From: Pseudomonadales bacterium
GTDB taxonomy: Bacteria > Pseudomonadota > Gammaproteobacteria > Pseudomonadales > Pseudohongiellaceae
NCBI GenBank assembly: GCA_022821865.1
Contig: JAJECW010000114.1
Location: 1-64,000 of the forward strand
DNA: 64,000 nt
Direction: 5' to 3'
Each line of letters opens with the position of its first letter. Within the stretch, counting starts at the first letter, position 1. Below the pieces are notes generated by a model, which worked only from the letters and a program-made list of their open reading frames with translations, ran no database searches and was not told the origin of the DNA. Positions 24,674 to 32,532 of this stretch are shown here, in pieces. A program made the translations under genes and the position numbers.

Positions 24674-26839
24674 ATGAAGTTCAAATCAACCGGTTTATCT
24701 ATTCTCGCAAGCGCATTGCTGCTTGCCTTGAGTTTGCCGGCGGACGCCCAGCAGGTTCCGGGTCCGGAAGACGTATCCGATGACTCCACCATCGTCTATC
24801 CCGCTTCCTATTTCGCCGAATTTCTGCCCGTTTCGGTGAACGACATGCTGTACCGGATTCCCGGCATCAACCTTGCCATGGGCGGCGGCGGCGGAGGAGG
24901 ATCCAGGGGCGGTAACAGGGGGCGACGCGGCCTCGGTTCGGGCGAAGGCGAGGTGCTGATCAACGGCCAGCGCATCACCGGCAAGAGCTCCGGCGGACGC
25001 GACCAGCTCAACCGCATCGCGGCGGACCAGGTCGACTACATCGAAATCATTCGCGGAACTTCCGAAGACATCGAGATTCGCGGCAGCGCCCAGGTCGTCA
25101 ATATCGTCCTGCTCGACGTGCTTTCCACTTCCAGCACCACAGTGGAAATCCAGACCGACCGCTCGCGGGACGGCACCATCGATACCGGTGGGCAGCTTTC
25201 CTACAGCGGCCAGAGCGGCGACCTCAACTATCTGTTGCATGTGGAGGCAAGCCCGCGTTACAACGCGTCGAGCAGCAGCGAGCTCAGTTACGACCCTGAA
25301 TACAATCTGCGGGAAGTCCGTTTCGAGGACAGCGTCAGGGAGGATCTGGAGTACCAGGTCAGCGCCAATGTGGGCTACCGCTTCGACAGTCAGGTGCTGC
25401 AACTCAACGGGCTATTCGAAACTCGTGGAGATTCCCCTTCGTACCGCGACCGCAGCATTCACGATCTCGTAAACGACCGCATTCGGCTGCAACGCGAGGA
25501 CAACAACAGCAAGCGTTACTCCTGGGAAGTGGGCGGCGACTACGAGCGGGATTTCGCCGGCGCCGGCACCTACCGTTTCCTGTTCATCGTCAATGACCGG
25601 GAATTTCAATTCACCCGCAACCGCTTTGACCTGCCCGACGGCGAGAGCAGGGTCCGGAATCTGTTCCTGCACAATCTCGGCCGCGACCGGGAGCGGATAG
25701 CGCGCACGTCCTATACCTTCGGCATGGCCGGCCGGCAAGGCCTGGAAGTCGGCGTGGAAGGCGCCCAGACCATCCGCGACAACGGGCTGCGCATGGGCCT
25801 CGACATCCCCGGCGAGCGCTCGCCGGCCTACGGCAATCTCGTGCCCGTCTCCGTGGACAATAGTGAATCGACCGTGGAAGAGCTTCGCTACGAGGGCTTC
25901 GCGGTGCACAACTGGCAACTGAATCCGCGCATGTCGCTGGAAAGTTCGCTATTGCTGGAAACGTCCACCATCGAGCAGTCCGGCGACGTATTCAATTCGC
26001 GCGATTTTGAATTCCTGAAGCCGAAGGTCGATTACCGTTTTGACATAACCCCGAGTCTGCAATTGCGCGCCAGGGTCGAGAAAGACGTCCAGCAATTGAG
26101 CTTTTCCGACTTCAGCGCCTCGGCCGACTACAACGACGACGATCAGAACACCCAGGCGGGCAATCCGGAAATTCGCCAGGAACAGTCCTGGCGCTACGAA
26201 CTGAACCTGGAGATGCGCCTGCCGAACAACCTGGGTGTGGTGAATTCGCAATTCTGGTACCGCGACCTGCGGGACGTTATCGAGCGGGTCGATGTCTCGC
26301 CAAGCCCCGATGACCTGCGTTCGGCCCGCGGCAACATCGGCGACGGCAAGCGATATGGGCTGAATTTCGACGTAAGCACGCGCCTGCCGATGCTGGGGAT
26401 GCCCAACGCCTTGCTGACCACCGGCATTCGCTTGCGGGACTCGGAGATCATCGACCCCTTTCTTGGCCAGAAGCGCAGGCAGCCCGGGTCGGAACGCTGG
26501 TCTACCAATGTCGGATTCCGCAATGACATGGTCGAGCAGGGTCTTACCTATGGCATGTTCTATTCGCATTCGTCCAATGGCGGCAGCGGGCGGACGGAAA
26601 TCGACATCATCGACATCGAGGAGCGCATCGAAGATCCGTTCCTGATGGCGTTCGTGGAAAAGAAGGCTTTCGAGAACTTCACCTTCCGGCTTGAGTCGCG
26701 CAACATTACCGAAGGCGAGTATTGCCGCAAGCGAACCCGGTTTCTCGGCGCCACCGTTGACGGCGTCGTCGAGGAAATCGAGCACTATTGCAACAGCAGC
26801 GGTATGGAGCTTGCCTTTCGGGTGAGCGCCACTTTCTGA
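24674..26839 (+). CDS. TonB-dependent receptor with Gly-rich plug
   Basis: A 721-aa outer-membrane receptor. The signal peptide (ILASALLLALSLPADAQ) is followed by a plug-like domain with VSVNDMLYRIPGINLAMG, a GGGGGGGS run, EVLINGQRITGKSSGG and a VDYIEIIRGTSEDIEIRGSA segment. The barrel ends in ATF, a terminal Phe as expected. I chose the ATG at 24674, where the signal peptide begins, over the longer frame. Its stop codon lies inside the 8-bp target duplication of the downstream mobile element, so the gene just escaped disruption. The TonB_C lipoprotein at 28339 was probably its direct neighbour before the insertion. Confidence 0.88.
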   Translation: MKFKSTGLSILASALLLALSLPADAQQVPGPEDVSDDSTIVYPASYFAEFLPVSVNDMLYRIPGINLAMGGGGGGGSRGGNRGRRGLGSGEGEVLINGQRITGKSSGGRDQLNRIAADQVDYIEIIRGTSEDIEIRGSAQVVNIVLLDVLSTSSTTVEIQTDRSRDGTIDTGGQLSYSGQSGDLNYLLHVEASPRYNASSSSELSYDPEYNLREVRFEDSVREDLEYQVSANVGYRFDSQVLQLNGLFETRGDSPSYRDRSIHDLVNDRIRLQREDNNSKRYSWEVGGDYERDFAGAGTYRFLFIVNDREFQFTRNRFDLPDGESRVRNLFLHNLGRDRERIARTSYTFGMAGRQGLEVGVEGAQTIRDNGLRMGLDIPGERSPAYGNLVPVSVDNSESTVEELRYEGFAVHNWQLNPRMSLESSLLLETSTIEQSGDVFNSRDFEFLKPKVDYRFDITPSLQLRARVEKDVQQLSFSDFSASADYNDDDQNTQAGNPEIRQEQSWRYELNLEMRLPNNLGVVNSQFWYRDLRDVIERVDVSPSPDDLRSARGNIGDGKRYGLNFDVSTRLPMLGMPNALLTTGIRLRDSEIIDPFLGQKRRQPGSERWSTNVGFRNDMVEQGLTYGMFYSHSSNGGSGRTEIDIIDIEERIEDPFLMAFVEKKAFENFTFRLESRNITEGEYCRKRTRFLGATVDGVVEEIEHYCNSSGMELAFRVSATF

Positions 26840-26841
26840 AA

Positions 26842-26864
26842 GGGGATTACATACCAAAGTCACA
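26842..26864 (+). repeat. Left terminal inverted repeat of the IS1595-type element
   Basis: Begins GGGGATTACATACC; pairs with 28228-28250 with a single mismatch at position 4. Confidence 0.93.
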
Positions 26865-26879
26865 TAGCGCCGAAAAAAT

Positions 26880-27467
26880 TTAGCTCTTTTCGACGAACTC
26901 GAAGGGACGCATGAAGGTCTCACGAAGTTCCTTCTCCGACATGCCTGGCATATCGGTTTCTTCTTCAAACTCTTTCTTGCTCGGCTGGTAGGAGCGCGGT
27001 TTGACGGTGATCTTGCGGGCCGGTGGGATTTTCGCCTTGCCCGGGCCGGAGAAGGCGTGCATGGTCAGCTTCGAGGCTTCCCGCAGGCGTTGCAGCATGA
27101 ACCAGGCGGATTTCTGTGTGATGCCCAATTCGCGGTGCAGGCGCATCGAGCTAACGCCCTTGATGTTGGTCGAATACAGGTACAGGCCAATCGCCCAAGT
27201 GCGGTAGGGCATCTTGGTGCCCTCCATGACGGTACCCTTGCGGGCGGTGAACATGGGCTTCTTGGCGCAGTCGCGGCAGCGGTGCGTCATGGTCTTGTGC
27301 TTGATGCCGCACTGGACATTGTGCGAACCGCAATGCGGGCAGCGCGGGCCGTTCGGCCAGCGGATGCGCTCGACCCATGCCCGCGCCTTTTCCCCGGTGC
27401 TGAACATGTCCGCGATCTGCAACAGGGACATACCCTCGCGGAACGATTTTCCCGGACATCCTGACAT
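26880..27467 (-). pseudogene. IS1595-family transposase, catalytic domain deleted
   Basis: The 195-residue frame holds the N-terminal part of an IS1595 transposase: a zinc ribbon with CPHCGSHNV and CRDCAKK, then FTARKGTVMEGTKMPYRTW and GVSSMRLHRELGITQKSAW. Full-length members exceed 300 residues and carry a DDE/DDN nuclease after this. Here the sequence passes instead into KPRSYQPSKKEFEEE, a tail unrelated to the nuclease, and stops. The nuclease core has therefore been lost by internal deletion or fusion with a neighbouring small gene. The product cannot transpose by itself but might still bind the ends. Confidence 0.85.
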
Positions 27468-27547
27468 GGTGCTCGCCTCTCGAAATGTGACTAAATGGCA
27501 AAAGAATATCGGGCCGATGTCAAGCAGTTTCTTCCCGGTTGCGGTGA

Positions 27548-27576
27548 TTGACTCGCTTCGGTACGATTCGTAGAAT
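27548..27576 (+). promoter_or_regulatory. Sigma-70 type promoter for the passenger genes
   Basis: TTGACT (27548-27553) and TAGAAT (27571-27576) are separated by 17 bases, the ideal spacing. They lie about 50 bases ahead of the first passenger gene. Confidence 0.6.
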
Positions 27577-27627
27577 GACGCGCCCCGCGCAAGGTGGGGT
27601 TACGTTCAACCGGGGAGGTGGTCGGAG

Positions 27628-27903
27628 ATGTCAGTCTTTGCGGTGGCCCTTAGAGAGCCAAATGATGAATGTTTCAGCAGGCTCAAGGAACACTATTCTG
27701 GGAGCCATTACACATTGAGCAAAGCCTTTGCTCTGGTTTCCTGTAATGACCTGGCCGAAGAGGTTGCCGTGAATGTCGGAATTAAAGGCGATGGTCAAAT
27801 TGAAGGCATCAGCGGCGTAGTGTTCAAATTGAACGGTGCGTATTCGGGATATACAACCCGCTCGATATGGGAATGGCTCGAACGGAATGAGGCTGACCTA
27901 TGA
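27628..27903 (+). CDS. Small passenger protein of unknown function
   Basis: This 91-aa soluble protein has no domain I can name with certainty. The composition is ordinary; visible phrases are MSVFAVALREPNDEC at the start and GISGVVFKLNGAYSGYTTRS with WEWLE near the end. An ATG with GGGGAGG upstream and the promoter at 27548 support expression. The stop overlaps the next gene by ATGA. The location inside an insertion element makes it cargo; a role in host fitness or element maintenance is only a guess. Confidence 0.75.
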   Translation: MSVFAVALREPNDECFSRLKEHYSGSHYTLSKAFALVSCNDLAEEVAVNVGIKGDGQIEGISGVVFKLNGAYSGYTTRSIWEWLERNEADL

Positions 27904-28184
27904 ATCGCGGCAGAGGGCGAGGTCTACGTGATGTTTCTGAATCAGAAGACCCTTTAGCTACTGGTGGCAGCGGGCAAGGCGGAAACGGCAATGTCTACAG
28001 TCTTCACGGTCGCGTATCAGCAATAGAAGCTGACATCAAGCATCTTGCAACGAAAAATGATATCACCAGCTTGAAGGTCTGGATGCTCGTCGGTGTGCTC
28101 GGCGGGATCGTGAGCGGAATAGGCATTGTCGTATCAGTAGCAATTCTGATTACTCGAATCGCCGCCGTCGTTCCCAACGGCTAA
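27900..28184 (+). CDS. Small single-pass membrane protein, passenger gene
   Basis: A 94-aa protein with a polar, Gly-rich N-terminus (residues 1-30), a short helix-forming part (VYSLHGRVSAIEADIKHLAT) and one hydrophobic segment (VGVLGGIVSGIGIVVSVAIL, about 63-85). The order coiled helix then C-terminal membrane anchor is like phage XhlA-type proteins, but no homology is claimed. It starts in an ATGA overlap with the preceding gene and is followed directly by a terminator, so the two form a closed transcription unit within the element. Confidence 0.72.
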   Translation: MNRGRGRGLRDVSESEDPLATGGSGQGGNGNVYSLHGRVSAIEADIKHLATKNDITSLKVWMLVGVLGGIVSGIGIVVSVAILITRIAAVVPNG

Positions 28185-28189
28185 CCCAG

Positions 28190-28217
28190 GAACCCCACCG
28201 GGCGTGGGGTTCTTTTT
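28190..28217 (+). terminator. Rho-independent terminator of the passenger unit
   Basis: Stem GAACCCCAC (28190-28198) pairs with GTGGGGTTC (28204-28212) over a five-base loop and is followed by a T-run to 28217. It lies 5 bases after the second passenger stop. Confidence 0.85.
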
Positions 28218-28227
28218 GCCCGTCAAA

Positions 28228-28250
28228 TGTGACTTTGGTATGTAATTCCC
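28228..28250 (-). repeat. Right terminal inverted repeat of the IS1595-type element
   Basis: Reads GGGAATTACATACC on the minus strand; it is followed by the target copy TTCTGAAA at 28251-28258. Confidence 0.93.
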
Positions 28251-28338
28251 TTCTGAAACGTCTGTCAAATCCCTTGCCGCAAAGCGGGTTATAATCAGGG
28301 CCGAACTCGACAGGCGCAGCGTTTCCGCCGGAATAATA

Positions 28339-29049
28339 ATGCGCAATCGATTGCTGGTTACACTGCCCGCGATATTGTTGGCCGTCGCGCTTGCCGGTTG
28401 CGGCGGCGTAACGCTGGACGCTTTTTCGGGTTCCCCTTCCACCGCCAATGCGCCGCCCAATTCCACCCGCGGCCTGATCGTACTCAATTCGCCCCAGCCC
28501 GTTTATCCCCTGCAGGCCCGGACCCTCGGCGTGGAAGGCTGGGTCATGGTGGCTTTCACCGTCGACGAAAGCGGTACGGTGATTCCCGATACCATCGATG
28601 TCGTCAATCAGCAGCCGCCGGGATACTTCGAACGCGCCGCGGTCATCGCCGCCCGGCGCATGAACTTCGACAACATACTCAACCGCATGGTGCGGGACGT
28701 GCGTTACGTTTTTCGTTTCGAACTGGAGAATCGGGAAGAACTGCTGGTGGATGCGCCCCGGGTGGAACCGGAATCCCGGGAATACCTGCCGGCGAGTTTC
28801 GTTACGCCCGAATACCCGGAATTTGCCCGCGAGCGGGAAATCGAAGGCCATGTCGTGGTCCGCTTCACCATCACCGAGTCGGGCGGCGTACGGGATGCTG
28901 TCGTAGTCGAAGCCAATCCGCCGCAGGTATTCGACGTCGCGGCGCTGCGGGCGGCCGCGCGCCTGCGCTACCAGCCGCGCCTGGTCGATAACGAACCGGT
29001 TGCCGTGGAAGGCGTAACCTACCGCTTCGACTGGAACCTGCCACGCTGA
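28339..29049 (+). CDS. Lipoprotein with two tandem TonB C-terminal domains
   Basis: The 236-aa protein begins with a lipoprotein signal (LAVALAGCGG; the Cys at residue 21 would be lipidated). Two TonB_C-type domains follow: residues ~45-130 (PVYPLQARTLGVEGWVMVAF) and ~145-235 (PEYPEFAREREIEGHVVVRF). TonB_C normally sits at the end of an inner-membrane energy transducer anchored by a helix. Here it is duplicated on a lipid anchor with no proline-rich spacer or membrane helix, so it may bind receptors without energising them. A TATAAT at 28290-28295 may be the -10 of its promoter. It probably formed a unit with the upstream receptor before the IS insertion. Confidence 0.85.
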   Translation: MRNRLLVTLPAILLAVALAGCGGVTLDAFSGSPSTANAPPNSTRGLIVLNSPQPVYPLQARTLGVEGWVMVAFTVDESGTVIPDTIDVVNQQPPGYFERAAVIAARRMNFDNILNRMVRDVRYVFRFELENREELLVDAPRVEPESREYLPASFVTPEYPEFAREREIEGHVVVRFTITESGGVRDAVVVEANPPQVFDVAALRAAARLRYQPRLVDNEPVAVEGVTYRFDWNLPR

Positions 29050-29060
29050 AGCATCCGCGC

Positions 29061-30638
29061 ATGGAAGAATTCAAGATTACCCAAGCCGGCCAATGGCCGC
29101 GGCTCAAATCAATTGCCGCGGAAATTCGCGATACGAATTTCAGGGAATTGCTGGATTCCGAACGCGCCGCGCGCTACCGGCTCGAAGCCGCCGGTCTCTA
29201 TCTGGACTATTCGCGGAACCTGGTCACCGACGAAGTTGTCGAATTGCTTGCCGGACTTGCGCGGGAATCGCCCCTGGCCGCGCACCGGGAGGCGCTTTTC
29301 CGCGGCGAGACCATCAATACCACCGAACAGCGGCCCGTACTGCATACCGCATTGCGCGCCGCACGCGAAGATCTGCAAGCGGACGGTCTGGGCGAACTCG
29401 CCGGGAAAATCGAGGCTCAGCTGACGCGCGTACGGGAAGTCAGCGAGCGGATTCGCGCCGGCGAATGGCTTGGCGTCACGGGCAAGCCGGTGCGCGATGT
29501 CGTCAATCTCGGCATCGGCGGCTCGGATCTGGGGCCGAAACTGGCCTGCGAGGCATTGAAGGAATTCGCTCACGAGCGGATTCGCTGTCATTTTCTGAGT
29601 AACGTCGACGGCGAACCGATTCGCTCAACCTTGCGCGGACTTGACCCGGAAACCACCCTGGTGATCGTTTCCAGCAAGTCCTTCACTACCCACGAAACCC
29701 TGCTCAACGCGGAAACGGCGGCGCACTGGTTCAAGGACCGGCTGGGCATGGAAAATCCATACGCTTCGCCGCATTTCATCGCCGTCACCGCCGCGCCGGC
29801 GAAGGCAATGCAGGCAGGGATTCCGGAAGACCGGATATTGCTGTTCGAAGATTGGGTCGGCGGCCGCTATTCGCTCTGGTCTTCGATCGGACTGACCATC
29901 GCCGTCACCGCGGGTCATGAGAATTTTCTGCGCATGCTCGAAGGCGCCCGGCAAATGGACATCCATTTCCGCTCCGAGCCGCCCGTTCGAAACATGCCGG
30001 TCATCCTCGCATTGCTCGGAATCTGGTACGCCAACTTCCTCGATGCCGAAAGCCATGCGGTGATTCCCTATTGCGAGCGGCTGGCGCAACTGCCGTCTTA
30101 TCTGCAACAACTGGATATGGAGAGCAATGGCAAGTCGGTGACTTTCAGCGGCGAAAACGTATCCCAGGCCACCGGACCGATTGTCTGGGGTCTCACCGGC
30201 ACCAACAGTCAACACAGTTTCTTCCAGTTGCTGCACCAGGGCACGCATCTCGTGCCGGTGGATTTCATCGGCATCGGCGAGGACGGGCTCAGTTCGCCGG
30301 AACATCACCGGGTCTTGCTCGCCAACATGATCGCCCAGTCCGCCGCACTGATGGAGGGCAGGAAATCCGGAAAATTGCCGCCATGGCGCAATTTTCCCGG
30401 TAACCGCCCTTCGAACGTGTTGTTGCTCGACCGGCTCGCGCCGGAGACCTTCGGCGCCCTGATCGCGCTGTACGAACACAAGGTTTTCGTGCAAGGCAGC
30501 TTGTGGAACATCAATTCCTTCGACCAATGGGGTGTCGAATTGGGCAAGGAACTGGCACAACGTTTGCTTGACGACGGTGATGACGCAAGAGATTTCGACG
30601 GGGGCGCTCGAGCCCTGCTCGACAGGCTCCGCTGGTAA
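29061..30638 (+). CDS. pgi: Glucose-6-phosphate isomerase
   Basis: A 525-aa enzyme interconverting glucose-6-phosphate and fructose-6-phosphate. Family marks include VVNLGIGGSDLGPKLACEAL near residue 150, VIVSSKSFTTHETL near 205, the signature-like FSGENVSQATGPIVWG near 365 and the C-terminal GSLWNINSFDQWGVELGK. The start at 29061 lies 12 bases after the TonB_C gene. It opens a glycogen operon, linking gluconeogenic or glycolytic hexose phosphate to the phosphoglucomutase and GlgC steps encoded downstream. Confidence 0.96.
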   Translation: MEEFKITQAGQWPRLKSIAAEIRDTNFRELLDSERAARYRLEAAGLYLDYSRNLVTDEVVELLAGLARESPLAAHREALFRGETINTTEQRPVLHTALRAAREDLQADGLGELAGKIEAQLTRVREVSERIRAGEWLGVTGKPVRDVVNLGIGGSDLGPKLACEALKEFAHERIRCHFLSNVDGEPIRSTLRGLDPETTLVIVSSKSFTTHETLLNAETAAHWFKDRLGMENPYASPHFIAVTAAPAKAMQAGIPEDRILLFEDWVGGRYSLWSSIGLTIAVTAGHENFLRMLEGARQMDIHFRSEPPVRNMPVILALLGIWYANFLDAESHAVIPYCERLAQLPSYLQQLDMESNGKSVTFSGENVSQATGPIVWGLTGTNSQHSFFQLLHQGTHLVPVDFIGIGEDGLSSPEHHRVLLANMIAQSAALMEGRKSGKLPPWRNFPGNRPSNVLLLDRLAPETFGALIALYEHKVFVQGSLWNINSFDQWGVELGKELAQRLLDDGDDARDFDGGARALLDRLRW

Positions 30639-30645
30639 TTGACAG

Positions 30646-32532
30646 ATGCCGGGCGAGGAAGACCTTCACTATTTCAACGAAGGAACGGCCGAGCAGGCCT
30701 GGCGCTGGCTCGGGGCGCATGCCTGCAAGCGTGACGGAAAGGAAGGCGTGCGCTTCGCGGTCTGGGCGCCCAACGCCAGGCGGGTTTCCGTCGTCGGCGA
30801 TTTCAATGGCTGGGACGGCAACCGCCATGTCATGCGGCCGATTTTCAGTTCAGGCGTGTGGGAAGCCTTCGTTCCCGAAGCGCATAATCACGATCTCTAC
30901 AAATACGAAATCATCGACGCCGGCGGACGCCTGTTGCCACTCAAGGCCGACCCCTACGGGCGGTCGATGCAACATCCGCCGGATAACGCGTCGAGAGTAA
31001 TGTTCGAAGAGGACTTCCGCTGGACCGACCGGCAATGGGTCGAAACCCGCGATAGCGGAGACCTGTTGCGGCGGCCGGTTTCCATCTACGAAGTACACGC
31101 GGGTTCCTGGCGGCGCAAGCCTGAACATGACAATCGATTTCTCAGCTACCTGGAACTCGCGGAAGAACTGATCCCCTATGTGCTCGACATGGGGTTTACC
31201 CATATCGAACTCATGCCGATCAGCGAGTTCCCCTTCGATGGTTCCTGGGGCTACCAGCCCATCGGCATGTTCGCGCCGAGTATCCGCTTCGGTACGCCCA
31301 ACGAACTCAAACACTTCATCAACGAATGCCACCGGCACAATATCGGCGTGCTGCTCGACTGGGTGCCGGGACATTTCCCCACCGACTCCCATGGCCTTGG
31401 CCGCTTCGACGGCAGTTTCCTGTACGAGCACGAGGACATCCGCAGGGGCTTCCATTTCGAATGGAATACGCTGATTTACAATTACGGGCGCAATGAAGTC
31501 GCCAGCTACCTGCTCAGCAGCGCCAATTTCTGGATCGAGGAGTATCACATCGACGGACTGCGCGTCGATGCCGTGGCTTCGATGCTGTATCTCGATTACA
31601 GCCGGGAAGAAGGGGAATGGCTGCCAAACGAGCACGGCGGCCGCGAGAATCTCGAAGCCATCGAATTGCTGCGCAAGATCAACAGCAGCGTTTACCGCAA
31701 TCATCCGGGAATCATGATGATCGCCGAGGAATCCACCGCCTGGCCCGGAGTCAGCAATCCGGTGGACCAGGGCGGACTCGGCTTCGGCTACAAATGGAAC
31801 ATGGGCTGGATGAACGACACCTTGCAATACATGCAGCGGGATCCGGTACACCGCAAGTTCCATCACCACGAAATGACTTTCGGCATACTTTACGCCTGGA
31901 CTGAGAAATTTGTGCTCGCCCTGAGTCATGACGAAGTCGTCCATGGCAAGGCTTCGTTGCTGGAGAAAATGCCCGGCGACGACTGGCGGAAGTTCGCCAA
32001 TCTGCGCGCCTATTACGGATTCATGTGGGCCCAGCCCGGCAAGAAGTTGTTATTCATGGGCGGGGAATTCGGCCAGCGGCGGGAGTGGGACCACGATACC
32101 AGCCTGGACTGGCATCTGCTCGAACACGCCAGCCATCGCGGTTTGCTGCAACTGGTCAGGGATCTGAATTTCCTCTACCGGCACACCCCCGCACTATTCG
32201 AGCGCGACATTTCGCCGGAGGGATTCCAGTGGGTGCAAGCCGACAGCAGCCAGCTTTCCGTCTTCGCCTGGCTGCGCCGCGGCGAGCACGACATCTTGCT
32301 GGCCGCTTCCAACATGACGCCCGAATGTCACCTCTACTATCGAATCGGTGTGCCCGAGCCGGGCCGTTACCGGGAGTGCCTGAATACCGACGCCGAAGTA
32401 TACGGCGGCAGCGGTCAGGGCAATGGCGGCGGAGTCTGGAGCCAGGCGATACCATGGGACGGCCAGCCGCATTCGGTGGTGGTGACACTGCCGCCGCTGG
32501 CGACGGTACTGTTTCTCCATGCCGGAAGTTGA
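30646..32532 (+). CDS. glgB: 1,4-alpha-glucan branching enzyme
   Basis: The 628-aa GH13 enzyme makes alpha-1,6 branches in glycogen. An N-terminal CBM48 domain (VRFAVWAPNARRVSVVGDFN, residues ~28-110) precedes the barrel. Catalytic segments are visible: DGLRVDAVASM (nucleophile Asp), MMIAEEST (acid Glu) and LSHDEVVHGK. The length is that of the short form lacking the extra N1 domain. It begins 7 bases after pgi and its stop overlaps the glgX start (TGATG). Confidence 0.96.
   Translation: MPGEEDLHYFNEGTAEQAWRWLGAHACKRDGKEGVRFAVWAPNARRVSVVGDFNGWDGNRHVMRPIFSSGVWEAFVPEAHNHDLYKYEIIDAGGRLLPLKADPYGRSMQHPPDNASRVMFEEDFRWTDRQWVETRDSGDLLRRPVSIYEVHAGSWRRKPEHDNRFLSYLELAEELIPYVLDMGFTHIELMPISEFPFDGSWGYQPIGMFAPSIRFGTPNELKHFINECHRHNIGVLLDWVPGHFPTDSHGLGRFDGSFLYEHEDIRRGFHFEWNTLIYNYGRNEVASYLLSSANFWIEEYHIDGLRVDAVASMLYLDYSREEGEWLPNEHGGRENLEAIELLRKINSSVYRNHPGIMMIAEESTAWPGVSNPVDQGGLGFGYKWNMGWMNDTLQYMQRDPVHRKFHHHEMTFGILYAWTEKFVLALSHDEVVHGKASLLEKMPGDDWRKFANLRAYYGFMWAQPGKKLLFMGGEFGQRREWDHDTSLDWHLLEHASHRGLLQLVRDLNFLYRHTPALFERDISPEGFQWVQADSSQLSVFAWLRRGEHDILLAASNMTPECHLYYRIGVPEPGRYRECLNTDAEVYGGSGQGNGGGVWSQAIPWDGQPHSVVVTLPPLATVLFLHAGS

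Larger units (their letters stand above)
26842..28250. mobile_element. IS1595-type element with deleted transposase and two passenger genes
   Basis: Terminal inverted repeats of 23 bp (26842-26864 and 28228-28250) match at 22 positions. The element is flanked by an exact 8-bp duplication, TTCTGAAA, at 26834-26841 and 28251-28258. Eight-base duplications are characteristic of IS1595. Inside are a leftward transposase remnant lacking its catalytic domain and two rightward small genes with their own promoter and terminator. The clean ends suggest recent movement, probably with transposase supplied elsewhere. Confidence 0.92.

Noticed and set aside
28274..28295. Promoter TTGCCG with TATAAT before the TonB_C lipoprotein
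   Set aside because: The spacing is only 10 bases. The TATAAT may still serve as a -10, but no proper -35 was found, so it was not listed as a feature.
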